The notes beneath the pieces are model-generated. The model had not been told where the DNA came from. It worked only from the letters and a program-made list of their open reading frames with translations, and ran no database searches. Both the position numbers and the translations under genes were made by a program. DNA of 64,000 nucleotides, from NCBI GenBank assembly GCA_033239125.1, contig BSWB01000001.1, positions 9,436,501 to 9,500,500 of the forward strand, read 5' to 3'. This stretch comes from Fagopyrum homotropicum (taxonomy: Eukaryota; Streptophyta; Magnoliopsida; Caryophyllales; Polygonaceae). Numbering within the stretch: the stretch's first letter is position 1; each line of letters begins with the position of its first letter. This document shows positions 45,901-56,559 of this stretch, piece after piece.

Positions 45901-45918
45901 TCCCCGGCAACGGCGCCA
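45901..45918 (-). other. LARD-1 primer binding site (tRNA-Asp)
   Basis: On the minus strand this is TGGCGCCGTTGCCGGGGA, identical to the Athila-1 and Athila-2 primer sites. Confidence 0.88.
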
Positions 45919-45924
45919 AAAACT

Positions 45925-47273
45925 TGTTACGCTAGGAAATAGCACAAAAAGCTTTACATTTATAAACTCGAACTAAATCCTAAACTACCTAGCGAAACCC
46001 GCAGTATACGGGTCGTTTTGTAGAAAGGAAAGTATTCCGAGGTCGAACTCAAGGACTGAGGTGAAACTAAGTCATTCAATGATCAAAAATAGTTTGAATC
46101 TAGACTAAGATAAGATGAGGAATAAAGAAAATGGAAAACACAATGTTTTTGGAGGGTTTTGTGTGATCAAACAAAGATCACAAATATGTGAACACAATCA
46201 AGCAACACAAACACAAACTAACACTAAAGATAGGAGAATGGAAATAACAAAGCGGATTCTAGAGTTTGGAAGTCCCGGCTATGGCATAGACTCAAGCTAA
46301 CTATTCATTCCTCGGATTAACTATGATATGTTGGGATTTAGCGTTTCTAGATTGGGATCAATTACCGGGTAGGTCTCATGGTCCACTAGTCCATTCCTAA
46401 GGTCTCATCACCGGGTAAGTCTCTAAGAACCTAAGGATAGGAATTCTACACAAACCGGATTGTTACCTAGGGGTCTAACCTATCCTTACCGGGTAAGTCT
46501 CGGAAAGGGAAGTCCTAATCAACTATCCTAGCACACTTAGTCCAATGGCGGCTTGTGAGGCTCACCACTACCTAGGGTTTGTCATCTTAGGTATCTAAGA
46601 TCGGAAATCATCGGGTAGATCTCTTTCCTCACTTAGGTTGATAGCATTAGGTGATCCTAAGCTAAATTAAGCTCAACAAACACTAGGATTTCAACAACAC
46701 AAGTCATCCAAGGGTAAAAATCTAGGTTCATCCTATCATGCTTCTAGCCATAACCCTTCTTTCCTTACTCTAGAATCGCAATCTATCTAGCCAACAACAT
46801 TCATTTCAAGATCAATCTCCACAAATAAAGCATGCTTGCAAGTCATGGTCAAATGATGAAGAACAATCCAAAGAAAAGACATTAAAAGCATAGAATAGAA
46901 ATTACCAAATTCTTACAAGGCTCCAAGAGCAAATCCAACTTGACAACAATGAAAGCTCCACTCGAATCCACTCTAATCTCACTCTAAAACGAGAATCTAT
47001 ACTAATCTCCTCCAAGAACACCCCTAATGGGTGCTTGGAAGAAAGGCAACAATGGCCAAATGTTTTGGGGAAGAAAGGTAGGTCAAAAGAGAGGAGAAGG
47101 ATCCCCAATTACAGCCTGCAAAATCCTTTAAATACCCACTAGGATGCAAGAGCAATGGAAGAGATCGTGGCCAGCTGTCGATGTGGTCCTGGCAAGAATC
47201 ACGGGCAAGTCCACGGCCGTGGAAAGGGTCTAGACCGTGGTTTGGTCCAGAGGTTGCTTCTAGGCTCGTTAAG
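45925..47273 (-). repeat. LARD-1 5' LTR, first part
   Basis: The first 1349 bp of the right LTR up to the Athila-2 insertion, ending with its TSD TTAAG (47269-47273). It carries the four LTR motifs (from about 46361) and CCACGGCCGTGG at 47211-47222. Confidence 0.9.
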
Positions 47274-49020
47274 TGTTCGCTCCAAACGGTGTGTGCAAGC
47301 TTTAAATTTATAACCCTAGACTTAAGCTTAAAACAAGGATGCGAACCCGCAGTGTACGGGTCAATCGTAGTAAAAGCAAGAGAATTCCAGGGGTCGATCA
47401 CAGGGACTCGGTGAAACAGAGTCAATACGGTGTGCTAATGTTAATACTAACCACAAGAGTGGTTTAACACAATCAAAGATGAATAAGATGTCAAATAAAG
47501 CAAACATGCAATTCTAGGGATTAAGGCATCTAGTTGTGGTTCCAACTCAAGATCTGTAGATAAGCGGACAAAGCTGAGATTTTTGCGTGGGGAAGGTGTT
47601 TCTAAAGTGGAGTAGATCACCGGGTAAGTCTCACTACACACTAATCCTAAACCGTAACTCCTATTACCGGGTAAGTCTCAAGGAATTAAGATAAAGAACT
47701 ATAACCTCAAACTAACACACCATCTAAGGGAATAGAATCAACCTTTACCGGGTAAGTCTCAGGCTAACTCACAAAGATGGGATGGAAGCACACTCAAACC
47801 CCAATAAAGGCTGAACCTTTATTACCTACACTTATGATCGTTGGTATACAAACTAAGGAATTACCGGGTAAGTCTCATCCTAAGCTTGAATTGAACCAGG
47901 AAAGGTGTAATAAGAATAGGATTTGGCAAACTCTAACACTTAACTCTCAGTTTAAGGTCGGATAAGTCACCTCGGTCAGAAGAATTCCACCCCGGCCGAG
48001 ATGTTCATCAACCGAACGAGATGCTTAGGGTTAAGGTTAAAGACTCGAACTTTCAGGATCCTACTGAAATCTAAGATTATTCTATCATTGTTTTTCCCAC
48101 AACCTTCAGCCAATCACCCTAGAATCACACAAGGAAATTAGCCACTCATCATCATTATGAAAGTATTAAATGTAAGGGAAGAAGGTGAATATTTGAACAA
48201 AGAAGAATTTAATGAAAAGACTTCAATAACTGAATCAAATATCACAACAAGGCGTTCCTTGGATAATAATCCAAAAAGACAAGACAACAATTGAGGGAAT
48301 TGAAGACAATCTTACAAAACCCTTCAATAAAGCTATAAAAGCTATGGACTTCAATCTTCCTTCAACCTTCAAAAAGGTTCTTCAACTCTCTCCCAAATTG
48401 GGGTATGCGGCTGCTGCGTCTTTTTCGGTGTAGGCGGATGTTCGTGTATGCGGCCTCCTGAATTGTGGGAAATCCGACCCTTTTTATAGGAAAATAACCC
48501 TCCAAAGATAATAAATCTTAAGAAGATATTATCCCATAAATATAGGTAAAATATATATTCTGCATATCTCCTTCCTTCCAGAAGCCAAGCCCAGAAATAT
48601 AAGATCACTTTCCAAATTTAAAAGATCTCTTCCAAGAATAAAATATTCTCGCCGCGTCCTAGGTATTCGCCTCGGTCGAGTCGGCGTCCCTGGATCACCT
48701 CGGTCGAGATGAATCTCTGGTCAACCGAGGTGAGTCTCAACTGGATGTGAAATCTCTCGAATCTGCTCCAAAGTGGATCTTCAATCCATGGCTATGCTTC
48801 CTGGATGTAGCTCCAAATGACTCATGACTCCTTTTGCTCCTTTTTGATGCAAAACGTACCATATTACCTGCAATTACAACGAAACTAGGTGTAGACCTCG
48901 ATTCTCGCAAAGGTAGATGAAATGGTAGTAAAATCACATAATGTATATACAAACATACAGATTATGAAAGATAAAACGTCCAAACAAACCCCAAAAACTA
49001 GACTATAATTCATGCTATCA
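47274..49020 (-). repeat. Athila-2 3' LTR
   Basis: This 1747-bp LTR contains four TTACCGGGTAAGTCTC motifs between about 47618 and 47878, and CTCGGTCGAG dyads near 48670-48730. Confidence 0.93.
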
Positions 49021-50188
49021 AAATACCCCATACTTAGCCCTTGCTTGTCCCCAAGCAAGTTCTGCATATAGAAGACAAGGTAGAATGGATTATAAGTCAT
49101 AAAAATCAACGAAAAGTCTTTCAAAACATTTTATGGTGTGCAACTATCATAGATCACTCTAAGAGAATACTTCATGAAATTTAGAAATTCAATATGCTCA
49201 AAACATTTTATAAATATAGGAAAGTTGTTCATCTTTGCATAAAATCATAGAATGCATAATAAATCATAATTATCAAAATTAATCATGTATAATCCAGTTT
49301 AAACCGCTAAGTCAATCAACAAGCTCAAGGTCTCAAGGGCTTCCCAAAAGAAAAGGTCAAGAAACGTGTAGGGTAGGGATGTATGTAAGGTAATGTGGTG
49401 CTAGAATCCGGGAAAAGGATGAACTTCACTTTCACTTTGACTTGCAACATCTTCCACCAATAAGCTTTGCTTATTTCGCACTTTTTTTCTCTTTTACTTT
49501 ACTTTTTGGGATGCATGGACAGAGGTGCACAATAACCGAAGCCTAGGAGATCCGCAATCATCAATTTCTTGAGATGCATCAAACCCTTGATGCACATACC
49601 ATGACCCGTTAGGAATATCGCTCAATCCGACTTTGGCAAGACACAAACACCTGGCTATGTGAATGGTGCCGAGTTACTCATCTTCATGATTGACTTCCCC
49701 AAACCTATAATTGCTTTCTAAGACTTTCACTTCCAGCCCACTTCTCAACTTTAACTTGCTTTCATCACTTGCTTGCTTCCTAATTCCCGGATAGGTAAAG
49801 GGAGGCAAAATGTATATGAGGGGTTAAGCATGATCAAGAAGAAGAAGAAGAAAAGAGTGAATTGCCTTGGTCTTTCCAAGAAGAGAGTGAGAGAACTTAT
49901 CCTGCGGTGTCAACCTTCAAATTCAACATAATTTAGATGAAAACAAAGTATTAAACATGCCAATAATTTCAAACAAAACATTTAGCAACTTAAACATATT
50001 ATAAAACCTTTCAAACACATAAAGAATTTAAAACCAGTAGGTAAACAAAATCTTCACTGAGGTCATATCCAGATAAGTAGCACAAAATCGTTTTCGAAAA
50101 CTCTCAGTTAACCTACCTCGGTCGAGGTGTTCTTAAGTCAACCGAGGTGAATCACCTCGTTCGGCTAGAACTGTCCCGGTCGAGGTCC

Positions 50189-50234
<46 letters not shown>

Positions 50235-50523
50235 CAGTTTTCTTTCAGTTTCGACGTTTTTTCTCAATCAAATAACCTGTAAGTATGCATGTAATATCAG
50301 ATAATCATATAAAGGCAAATGAAGCATAAATATGAAAATATCCGATAAATAAAATACATCAAAAGTGTCGAATACATCAAAGGTAGCCATATAGTCAAAT
50401 AACAAACACCCCATACTTGAGACACACTGTCCCAGTGGGTATAATAAAAGTCTAAATAAAAGAGGACTCACCGGATGAGAGCCGAACTGCATAAAAAATA
50501 TAATAAATAAACCCTGCAGCTCC
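49021..50523 (-). other. Athila-2 3' noncoding region
   Basis: On the minus strand it ends in a purine-rich stretch before the LTR, with the GGGA-loop hairpin at 49040-49059. The conserved block lies at about 49510-49680. A run of 37 T (50193-50229) sits where Athila-1 has only short A/T runs. CTCGGTCGAGG dyads are at 50115-50190. No gene is seen. Confidence 0.65.
49040..49059 (-). other. GGGA-loop hairpin upstream of Athila-2 3' LTR
   Basis: The 8-bp stem CTTGCTTG/CAAGCAAG with loop GGGA on the minus strand is identical to Athila-1. Confidence 0.7.
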
Positions 50524-51930
50524 TCAGTAGTCTTGATCCGGCGGTGGTGGTGGTATGTAGGGGTACTGAGTCGGGTCATAGGGATAGCCCATGATACGCT
50601 CAAACTGTAGCTGAGCCATCATGTGCTGATGATGCTGTCGCTCCTGCATCTCGCGGATATCCAGCGAAAGTGCAGCATATGAGTCGATAACCTGATCCGT
50701 CAGGTCATCGATCCGTCGGTGTGCAGCTCTATCCCTCACTCCACGCCTCCTGCGTCCAGCAGGTCTGACTGGAGACGTCGCGGCTGGCGCCGGCTCAGTG
50801 TCCTCCTCATCATCTAAATCAATAATAGGTGGTGCGCTCGTCCCAGCTGTATCTGTACCTGTGTCCATCGGGACGCCACCTCCTCTCTCATCCACTGTCT
50901 CATCATCGTCGTCATCCTCATCCTCAGCCTCCTCCTCAGCCTCAGCAGGGGCAGCTGCTCCCTCTCTGTAATCCTCCATAAGTGGACCCCAAGCAGTCTG
51001 CCAGAAATGTGGATCAAAGACAGAGAACTGTGCAGACCATCTGATGCCCTGAGGTGCAGTCAGCTCCCATGGCATAGCGACGTAGGGTGTAGTCAGTCCT
51101 CGGGGAACTAGAATCCTCCGAGTAATCATCTCCTGAAGTCCGAGCGGCTTGGCAGCCGCCACCATGGTACACCTGCTCAGATCCATATCCTGATACCTAG
51201 CGATATGGGTCACTATCCCTCCGCAGCATATATCTCCCTTCCCCTTGGCCTTGATCCTGTGCAGATCCTCTGCCAGCATCAAGCCAAAGTCAGGGTATCC
51301 TCCTGTGACCATGCAGTATAAAGAGAAGAGCTCCCCCTGTCGGACCTTCTGGGGCGTCTCAGTACGCGCCAGAAGCGTCTCGCTGAAGATCCTGTGTACC
51401 AATCGAAAGGCTAGATGATAAATAAGCTTCGCCCTGGAATCACCAGGGCGCCACCTATCTGCGTGCCTCGTGATGTGGGCGATCTGACCCCAGAACTCTC
51501 TAGCTACAGCTCGGGTCGGGAAGTCTACAGCAGTGGGGGCAGGGAAGCCAAAAATGTCTCTCCAGTGGTCAAGAGGTACTATGTAGTTCCGGTTCATCAA
51601 CCGGTACTTCACAGCCCTCTCTGTGGGGAGGTAAGTGAAGGAACTGACAAACTCGAGGGTCGGCTCGAGGTAGGCTGGGGCTCGGATCTCAGTAAACTGA
51701 TCCAGCCCGACGGTGGTGATCATCCTCCTAAGCTCTCCATCTACGTGGAGACAATCAAAGGCAGAAACGTCCAGAAATCTAGGAGCGATGACAGGACGAC
51801 TAGCAATGCGATCATAATCTACCCGGTGTCTCTCGTGGATCACCGGGATAGAAGGTCGGGATGAGGAAGAAGAAGGGGAAGGAGAGGATCTATCCCTAAG
51901 GGCTAAAAATCTATCAGAACTCATCTTCAA
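50524..51930 (-). CDS. Athila-2 3' gene, intact, Athila ORF-1 family (PF03078)
   Basis: The open frame has 468 codons, starting MKMSSDRFLALRD; the second methionine (51924) matches the start chosen in Athila-1. The family core spans roughly residues 50-270 (RFLDVSAFDCLHVDGELRR, REFWGQIAHI, FRLVHRIFSETLLARTE, DICCGGIVTHIARY). An acidic tail (EDEDDDDDETVDE) precedes APPIIDLDDEEDTE, a candidate SUMO-interacting motif. The end is proline-rich (YIPPPPPDQDY). There is no signal peptide or membrane segment. The role is unknown; the position after pol is standard for Athila. Confidence 0.85.
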   Translation of the reverse strand: MKMSSDRFLALRDRSSPSPSSSSSRPSIPVIHERHRVDYDRIASRPVIAPRFLDVSAFDCLHVDGELRRMITTVGLDQFTEIRAPAYLEPTLEFVSSFTYLPTERAVKYRLMNRNYIVPLDHWRDIFGFPAPTAVDFPTRAVAREFWGQIAHITRHADRWRPGDSRAKLIYHLAFRLVHRIFSETLLARTETPQKVRQGELFSLYCMVTGGYPDFGLMLAEDLHRIKAKGKGDICCGGIVTHIARYQDMDLSRCTMVAAAKPLGLQEMITRRILVPRGLTTPYVAMPWELTAPQGIRWSAQFSVFDPHFWQTAWGPLMEDYREGAAAPAEAEEEAEDEDDDDDETVDERGGGVPMDTGTDTAGTSAPPIIDLDDEEDTEPAPAATSPVRPAGRRRRGVRDRAAHRRIDDLTDQVIDSYAALSLDIREMQERQHHQHMMAQLQFERIMGYPYDPTQYPYIPPPPPDQDY

Positions 51931-52710
51931 ACTGCACTGTCAGATTACCTCGGTCGACTGACAAACTCCAAGAATCACCTCGACCGAGGTGCAGAACGAC
52001 TGGACCGAGGCGAAGGCAGTGCGATTTCAACTCTCTGATTTTCAGTTCTTTTCCCCCAAAAATCACTACCGATGCTTCCTAAGGGGTACTTAAAGGTTTC
52101 CTCAACAGAATCAAGGGCAACCAAAGCCCAAATATCAGTAAACGAACGAGTTTAGGTTTTCGAACGTTTTTACCTCGTTTCGGTCGAAACGCTCAAATTT
52201 CTTGCAGATCTGTAGTTGCAATCGATTCCTCTATCCTTCAATCTCGGTTTGGAAGCAAAAAACGTCGAAAACGAGCGAGAATCGAGAGTGAGCGAAGTGG
52301 ATCTGTCGCCGCGGTCGAAATGGGTAAAAAAGAGTGAAAAGTAATTTTCCCCTTTTTATATTGTTACTGGATCTGCTGTCACCTCGGTCGAGATGGTCTC
52401 GACTGGCCCGAGGTGGTATGGACCGAGGCGGTTCTGCAGAAACCCTAGTTGCCTCGGTTGCTTCAAGAATCAACTCGGTCGAGGTGCTCTGACAGTGACC
52501 GAGGTGCTTCTGTCTTCTCAGAATCTCGAACTTCTGTCCTTCCAGATGTGTTTCTTCCTGTTGTCTGTCCAGAACGCCAAAAACAAAGCAAAGCAAAGCA
52601 AAAACAAAAACTATCTAAGCTAGACTAGAAAACGGGAAAGAAGAGCAATACCTTGGGTTGCCTCCCAAGAAGCGCTTGATTTAAGGTCGCTAGCTGGACC
52701 ATGATGCGTC
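51931..52710 (-). other. Athila-2 spacer between pol and the 3' gene
   Basis: It contains many CTCGGTCGAGG dyads (51947-52000, 52380-52500) and, near the pol end, the AGGCAA-loop hairpin at 52652-52669. No gene is seen. Confidence 0.65.
52652..52669 (-). other. Post-pol hairpin in Athila-2
   Basis: CTTGGG-AGGCAA-CCCAAG on the minus strand, about 40 bp after the pol stop, identical to the hairpin in Athila-1. Confidence 0.6.
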
Positions 52711-55700
52711 TCAAACGAGGTATATCGGTGCAACCTCCTCAACCGGCGTTTCCGGCTGGTACTTCTTAAGTCTATGACCGTTGACCTTGAAGCTTCCGCT
52801 AGCTTCGCCCCATATCTCAACTGCACCATGAGGGAAAACATGCTTCACAACATAAGGTCCGGTCCATCTAGATTTCAACTTACCTGGAAAAAGACGGAGG
52901 CGGGAGTTGAAGAGTAGAACTAAGTCTCCTTCGTTAAGCTCCTTTGGGATGATACGCTTGTCATGCCATCTCTTTGTCCTTTCCTTATAGATTTTGGCAT
53001 TCTCGTAAGCGTTCAAACGCAGCTCCTCCAGCTCGTTAAGCTCCAATAGGCGTTTCTCGCCAGCCTCCTTGATGTCAAAGTTCAACCATTTGATAGCCCA
53101 ATACGCCTTGTGCTCCAACTCAACGGGCAAATGGCAAGACTTTCCATATACCAAATTATAAGGGGTGGTACCTATGGGAGTCTTGAATGCTGTCCTGTAC
53201 GCCCAAAGAGCATCGTCCAATTTCATGGACCAATCCTTCCTCGTTCTAGAGACGGTCTTCTCCAAAATTGCCTTGATTTCTCTATTCGAGATCTCGACCT
53301 GTCCACTAGTTTGAGGGTGATAAGCGGTTGATACCTTGTGGGTTACCCCATACTTCGACAGAAGTGCCTTAAACTTCCGGTTGATGAAATGCGTTCCTCC
53401 ATCGCTGATGATGATGCGTGGAGTTCCAAATCGTGGAAAGATAGTTCTATTCAAGAACTTCACAACCACCTTGGCGTCGTTAGTGGGAGAAGCAATGGCT
53501 TCAACCCATCTAGAGACGTAATCAACGGCAAGGAGAATGTAGAGGTTTCCTCCGGAGGATGGGAAAGGTCCCATGAAGTCAATCCCCCACACATCAAAGA
53601 TTTCCACTTCTTGGATGTTATTAAGCGGCATCTCGTTCCTCCTTGATAAGTTCCCTGTTCTTTGGCATGCATCACAAGAAACAACAAAAGATTGCACATC
53701 CTTAAATAATGTAGGCCAAAAGAAACCGGAACGCAATACCTTAGCGCATGTTTTATCGGTGCTAGCATGTCCTCCACAAGGAAGTGAATGACAATGCCTT
53801 ATGACGCTATTAACTTCATCTTCCGGAATGCACCTTCGAAGCATCCCATCCGGTCCGCGCTTGAATAGCAGCGGCTCATCCCAGTAGTAGTGTCGTACTT
53901 CCTTGAAGAATCTCTTCTTTTGAGAGTACGTCAATCCGGGCGGTATTTCCTGGCAAACAAGATAATTCACAATATCAGCATACCAAGGACCTTTATTATC
54001 AGAAAGTTGGTGGAGGGAATGATCCGCCAACTGTGGGTGAATATCAGAGAAGGGAGTAAGAAAATTGTTATTCTCAGCGATCTCAGTTGACGTCATCTCG
54101 CTGTCGACATCGGTCGAGGCGTTTAGGCGTTGACCGAGGTGTTCTTCAGACGCCTCGCTCCATCCAGAAAGTTCCTCGGTCGAGGTACTGCTACTGGAAC
54201 CGAGACTGGAGATCTTCGTCTCCTGGACTAGCTTCTCAGTTTCAGCTCCTGGATCCTCTTCCAGTGCCTTCAAGCTCCGTATATCTGCATCACAAGAAGC
54301 ATCTATACCTTCCTCCATTAAACTGAAGCTAATAACTCTTTCGAGTGGATCGTTAATAAGGATAGAGCTCACCAATTCCCTTGATTCTTCTTCATCGTAT
54401 ATGTTGAAGATATCATCAGTTAGTTGCTCCCCTTTCATGGCTGCAAGTAGTGCGAACTCCACCTCATCGCCACCAACGTTGAATTTCAACTTGGCGTTCT
54501 TGCAATCCACATTGCAACCCGAAGTTGCTAGAAATGGCCTCCCGAGAATGATAGGAACTGGATAATCTGCGGGAATGTCAAGTACGACAAAATCTATAGG
54601 TAGATAGAAGTTACCTAACTTGACCGGAACGTCCTCCAAAATGCCCACGGGATGGGTAATGGAGCGATCTGCCATGTAAAGTCGAATCTTGACCGGCTTG
54701 GGCTCTCCAAGACCGATCTTAGTGCATAGCTCCAGCGGGATGATGCTCACGCTGGCTCCTAGATCACAAAGGGCTTCACAAGTGACATCCCCGACTTGAA
54801 TGGGAATGCAAAATGAGCCGGGATCTCTCAACTTAGGTGGCATCTTTTCCTTCATGATCTTGATAAGCTCCAAAGATTTAGATGTCATCCTAACTTCACC
54901 AACATCCTCCAGCTTCCTCTTCCTTGATAAGATTTCTTTTAAGAACTTCCCATAGGCGGGCATACCTAGAATAGCATCAAGGAAAGGAATATTAATATGT
55001 AGCTTATTCATCAAGTCAAGAAACTTACCAAAGTGCTTGTCTAGATGTGCTCTGGCTCTGGACTGAGGGAATGGAAGTGGTGGTTTATATGCAGGAGGCG
55101 GAACATAAGTTTCTGTCGTTCCTCCTGCTTTCTGTTGCGCCGCCTCGGTTGGCATCTCGGTCGAGGTGTTCTTCGACTGGGTCTGGACCGAGGTGGTCTG
55201 CATCGAGCGAGGTACTGGATCTGCAGTTTTGAGTCCACTCCTCATCGTTATGGCCATGCACTGGCCCTTAGGGTTAGTTTCCGTCTTTGCTGGAAGCTTC
55301 CCTGGATCTCTTGGCGCTTCATTCGCCCTATTAGCAAGTTGTTGTTCGAAGGACTTTTGGGCCCTCGAAAATGAAGTCATAGAATTCTCCATAGCACTAA
55401 GCTTGATCAAGATTGCCTCCAGGACTGCGTCCTTCTTTTCCGGCTGAGACGAATTTGATCCTTGCCCTTGGCTTTTCAATGGAGTAGAAGAAGAAGAAGG
55501 AGAAGAGAGGAAAGGGTTAGAGGAATCATTAGAATTGGAGTTTGAGTGATTGTTACCGTGATTTTGGTTATTCGCCCTCCAATTGTTGCTATTGGATCCT
55601 CTATTGTTGTTATTGTAGTTGTTGTTTTGGGGTCCGTTGTTGTTGTTACGGTACCCGTTATTGTTGTTGTTGTTGTTCCTTTGCCCTTGCTCTTCCTTCT

Positions 55701-56487
55701 TAGTTTGAGCCATCAAGAGCTCCTTCAATTGCTTCACGTCGTTCTTCAAGGACGTGAGCTGGTTGTTGTTGGGTTGAGTCTCTTGAAAGTTGACTCTTTT
55801 AACTCCACCCTCAGCTCCTTGGTGGGTGTACTTCTCCATGTGCAAGGCTTGCTTCTCAATGAAGTCCCAAGCCTCGTCAACCGCCATGTCCATGAAGGTA
55901 CCGGCGGAGAGTAGTTGGAGATTGAACTGGGTGCTTCCATCCAGCCCTTTGAAGTAGATCTCCAACAACTCAATCTTTGGAATCCCATGATGTGGGCAAT
56001 CCAAAAGGATATCCTTGAACCGCTCCCAAGATTTGGACAAGCTCTCCTTGTCCTTCATGATGAAAGCATTGATCTTCCCTCTCATTTCAGCAGTCTTTGA
56101 GGGGGGAAAGAATTTGGTCAAGAATTCTGTAGTCATCTCCTCCCATGTGCTAATTTTTCCTGGAGGAAGAGATTGATACCAAGTAAGAGCTCTATCTTTT
56201 AAAGAAAAGTAAAAAGGTCTTAGCTTGTAGTTGTTGTTCTCAATTCTGGACGGTCGCAAGGTTTCCATCAAGATCTCGTAGTTTTGAAGATGTTGATGCG
56301 GCGACTCCTTCTCTAGTCCTCCGAATTGGCATTGGCGAATCATGGCTAGAACTTGCGGTCGAAGTTCGTAGTCATGATCCGCTGGATCTCCTAGGTTCAC
56401 CCCTGGACGCCTCAGCTGTTGATTAGGGTCCATCCTTTGACCTAGGGTTTGTGGGATTCCTGCAAGAAGAACATCTCGGACTGGCAT
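52711..56487 (-). CDS. Athila-2 fused Gag-protease-integrase frame
   Basis: The open frame has 1258 codons from the first ATG after the gag stop; the natural frame starts further upstream (56856). Gag core FSLKDRALTWYQSLPPG is near residue 100, with an asparagine-rich tract at about 280-340. Protease DLGASVSIIP is near 572. The frame then passes at about residue 805 directly to the spacer and integrase start (GPWYADIVNYLV). The integrase zinc-binding region has H near 896 and CDACQRTGN. Catalytic D (GIDFMGPF, about 967), D (SDGGTHF, about 1027) and E (GQVEISNRE, about 1062) fit D,D35E. RT and RNase H are missing without loss of frame. Confidence 0.9.
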   Translation of the reverse strand: MPVRDVLLAGIPQTLGQRMDPNQQLRRPGVNLGDPADHDYELRPQVLAMIRQCQFGGLEKESPHQHLQNYEILMETLRPSRIENNNYKLRPFYFSLKDRALTWYQSLPPGKISTWEEMTTEFLTKFFPPSKTAEMRGKINAFIMKDKESLSKSWERFKDILLDCPHHGIPKIELLEIYFKGLDGSTQFNLQLLSAGTFMDMAVDEAWDFIEKQALHMEKYTHQGAEGGVKRVNFQETQPNNNQLTSLKNDVKQLKELLMAQTKKEEQGQRNNNNNNNGYRNNNNGPQNNNYNNNNRGSNSNNWRANNQNHGNNHSNSNSNDSSNPFLSSPSSSSTPLKSQGQGSNSSQPEKKDAVLEAILIKLSAMENSMTSFSRAQKSFEQQLANRANEAPRDPGKLPAKTETNPKGQCMAITMRSGLKTADPVPRSMQTTSVQTQSKNTSTEMPTEAAQQKAGGTTETYVPPPAYKPPLPFPQSRARAHLDKHFGKFLDLMNKLHINIPFLDAILGMPAYGKFLKEILSRKRKLEDVGEVRMTSKSLELIKIMKEKMPPKLRDPGSFCIPIQVGDVTCEALCDLGASVSIIPLELCTKIGLGEPKPVKIRLYMADRSITHPVGILEDVPVKLGNFYLPIDFVVLDIPADYPVPIILGRPFLATSGCNVDCKNAKLKFNVGGDEVEFALLAAMKGEQLTDDIFNIYDEEESRELVSSILINDPLERVISFSLMEEGIDASCDADIRSLKALEEDPGAETEKLVQETKISSLGSSSSTSTEELSGWSEASEEHLGQRLNASTDVDSEMTSTEIAENNNFLTPFSDIHPQLADHSLHQLSDNKGPWYADIVNYLVCQEIPPGLTYSQKKRFFKEVRHYYWDEPLLFKRGPDGMLRRCIPEDEVNSVIRHCHSLPCGGHASTDKTCAKVLRSGFFWPTLFKDVQSFVVSCDACQRTGNLSRRNEMPLNNIQEVEIFDVWGIDFMGPFPSSGGNLYILLAVDYVSRWVEAIASPTNDAKVVVKFLNRTIFPRFGTPRIIISDGGTHFINRKFKALLSKYGVTHKVSTAYHPQTSGQVEISNREIKAILEKTVSRTRKDWSMKLDDALWAYRTAFKTPIGTTPYNLVYGKSCHLPVELEHKAYWAIKWLNFDIKEAGEKRLLELNELEELRLNAYENAKIYKERTKRWHDKRIIPKELNEGDLVLLFNSRLRLFPGKLKSRWTGPYVVKHVFPHGAVEIWGEASGSFKVNGHRLKKYQPETPVEEVAPIYLV

Positions 56488-56559
56488 CCGAGGTGGAAGT
56501 ACCTCGGCCGGGGCGTCAGGTACTGGAATCTGCCTCGGTCGAGGATCAACTACTGGATC

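Noticed and set aside
55045..55914. Several open frames on the plus strand within Athila-2 gag
   Set aside because: They are antisense to the gag frame; their valine/isoleucine runs are the reverse of the (AAC)n asparagine tract.
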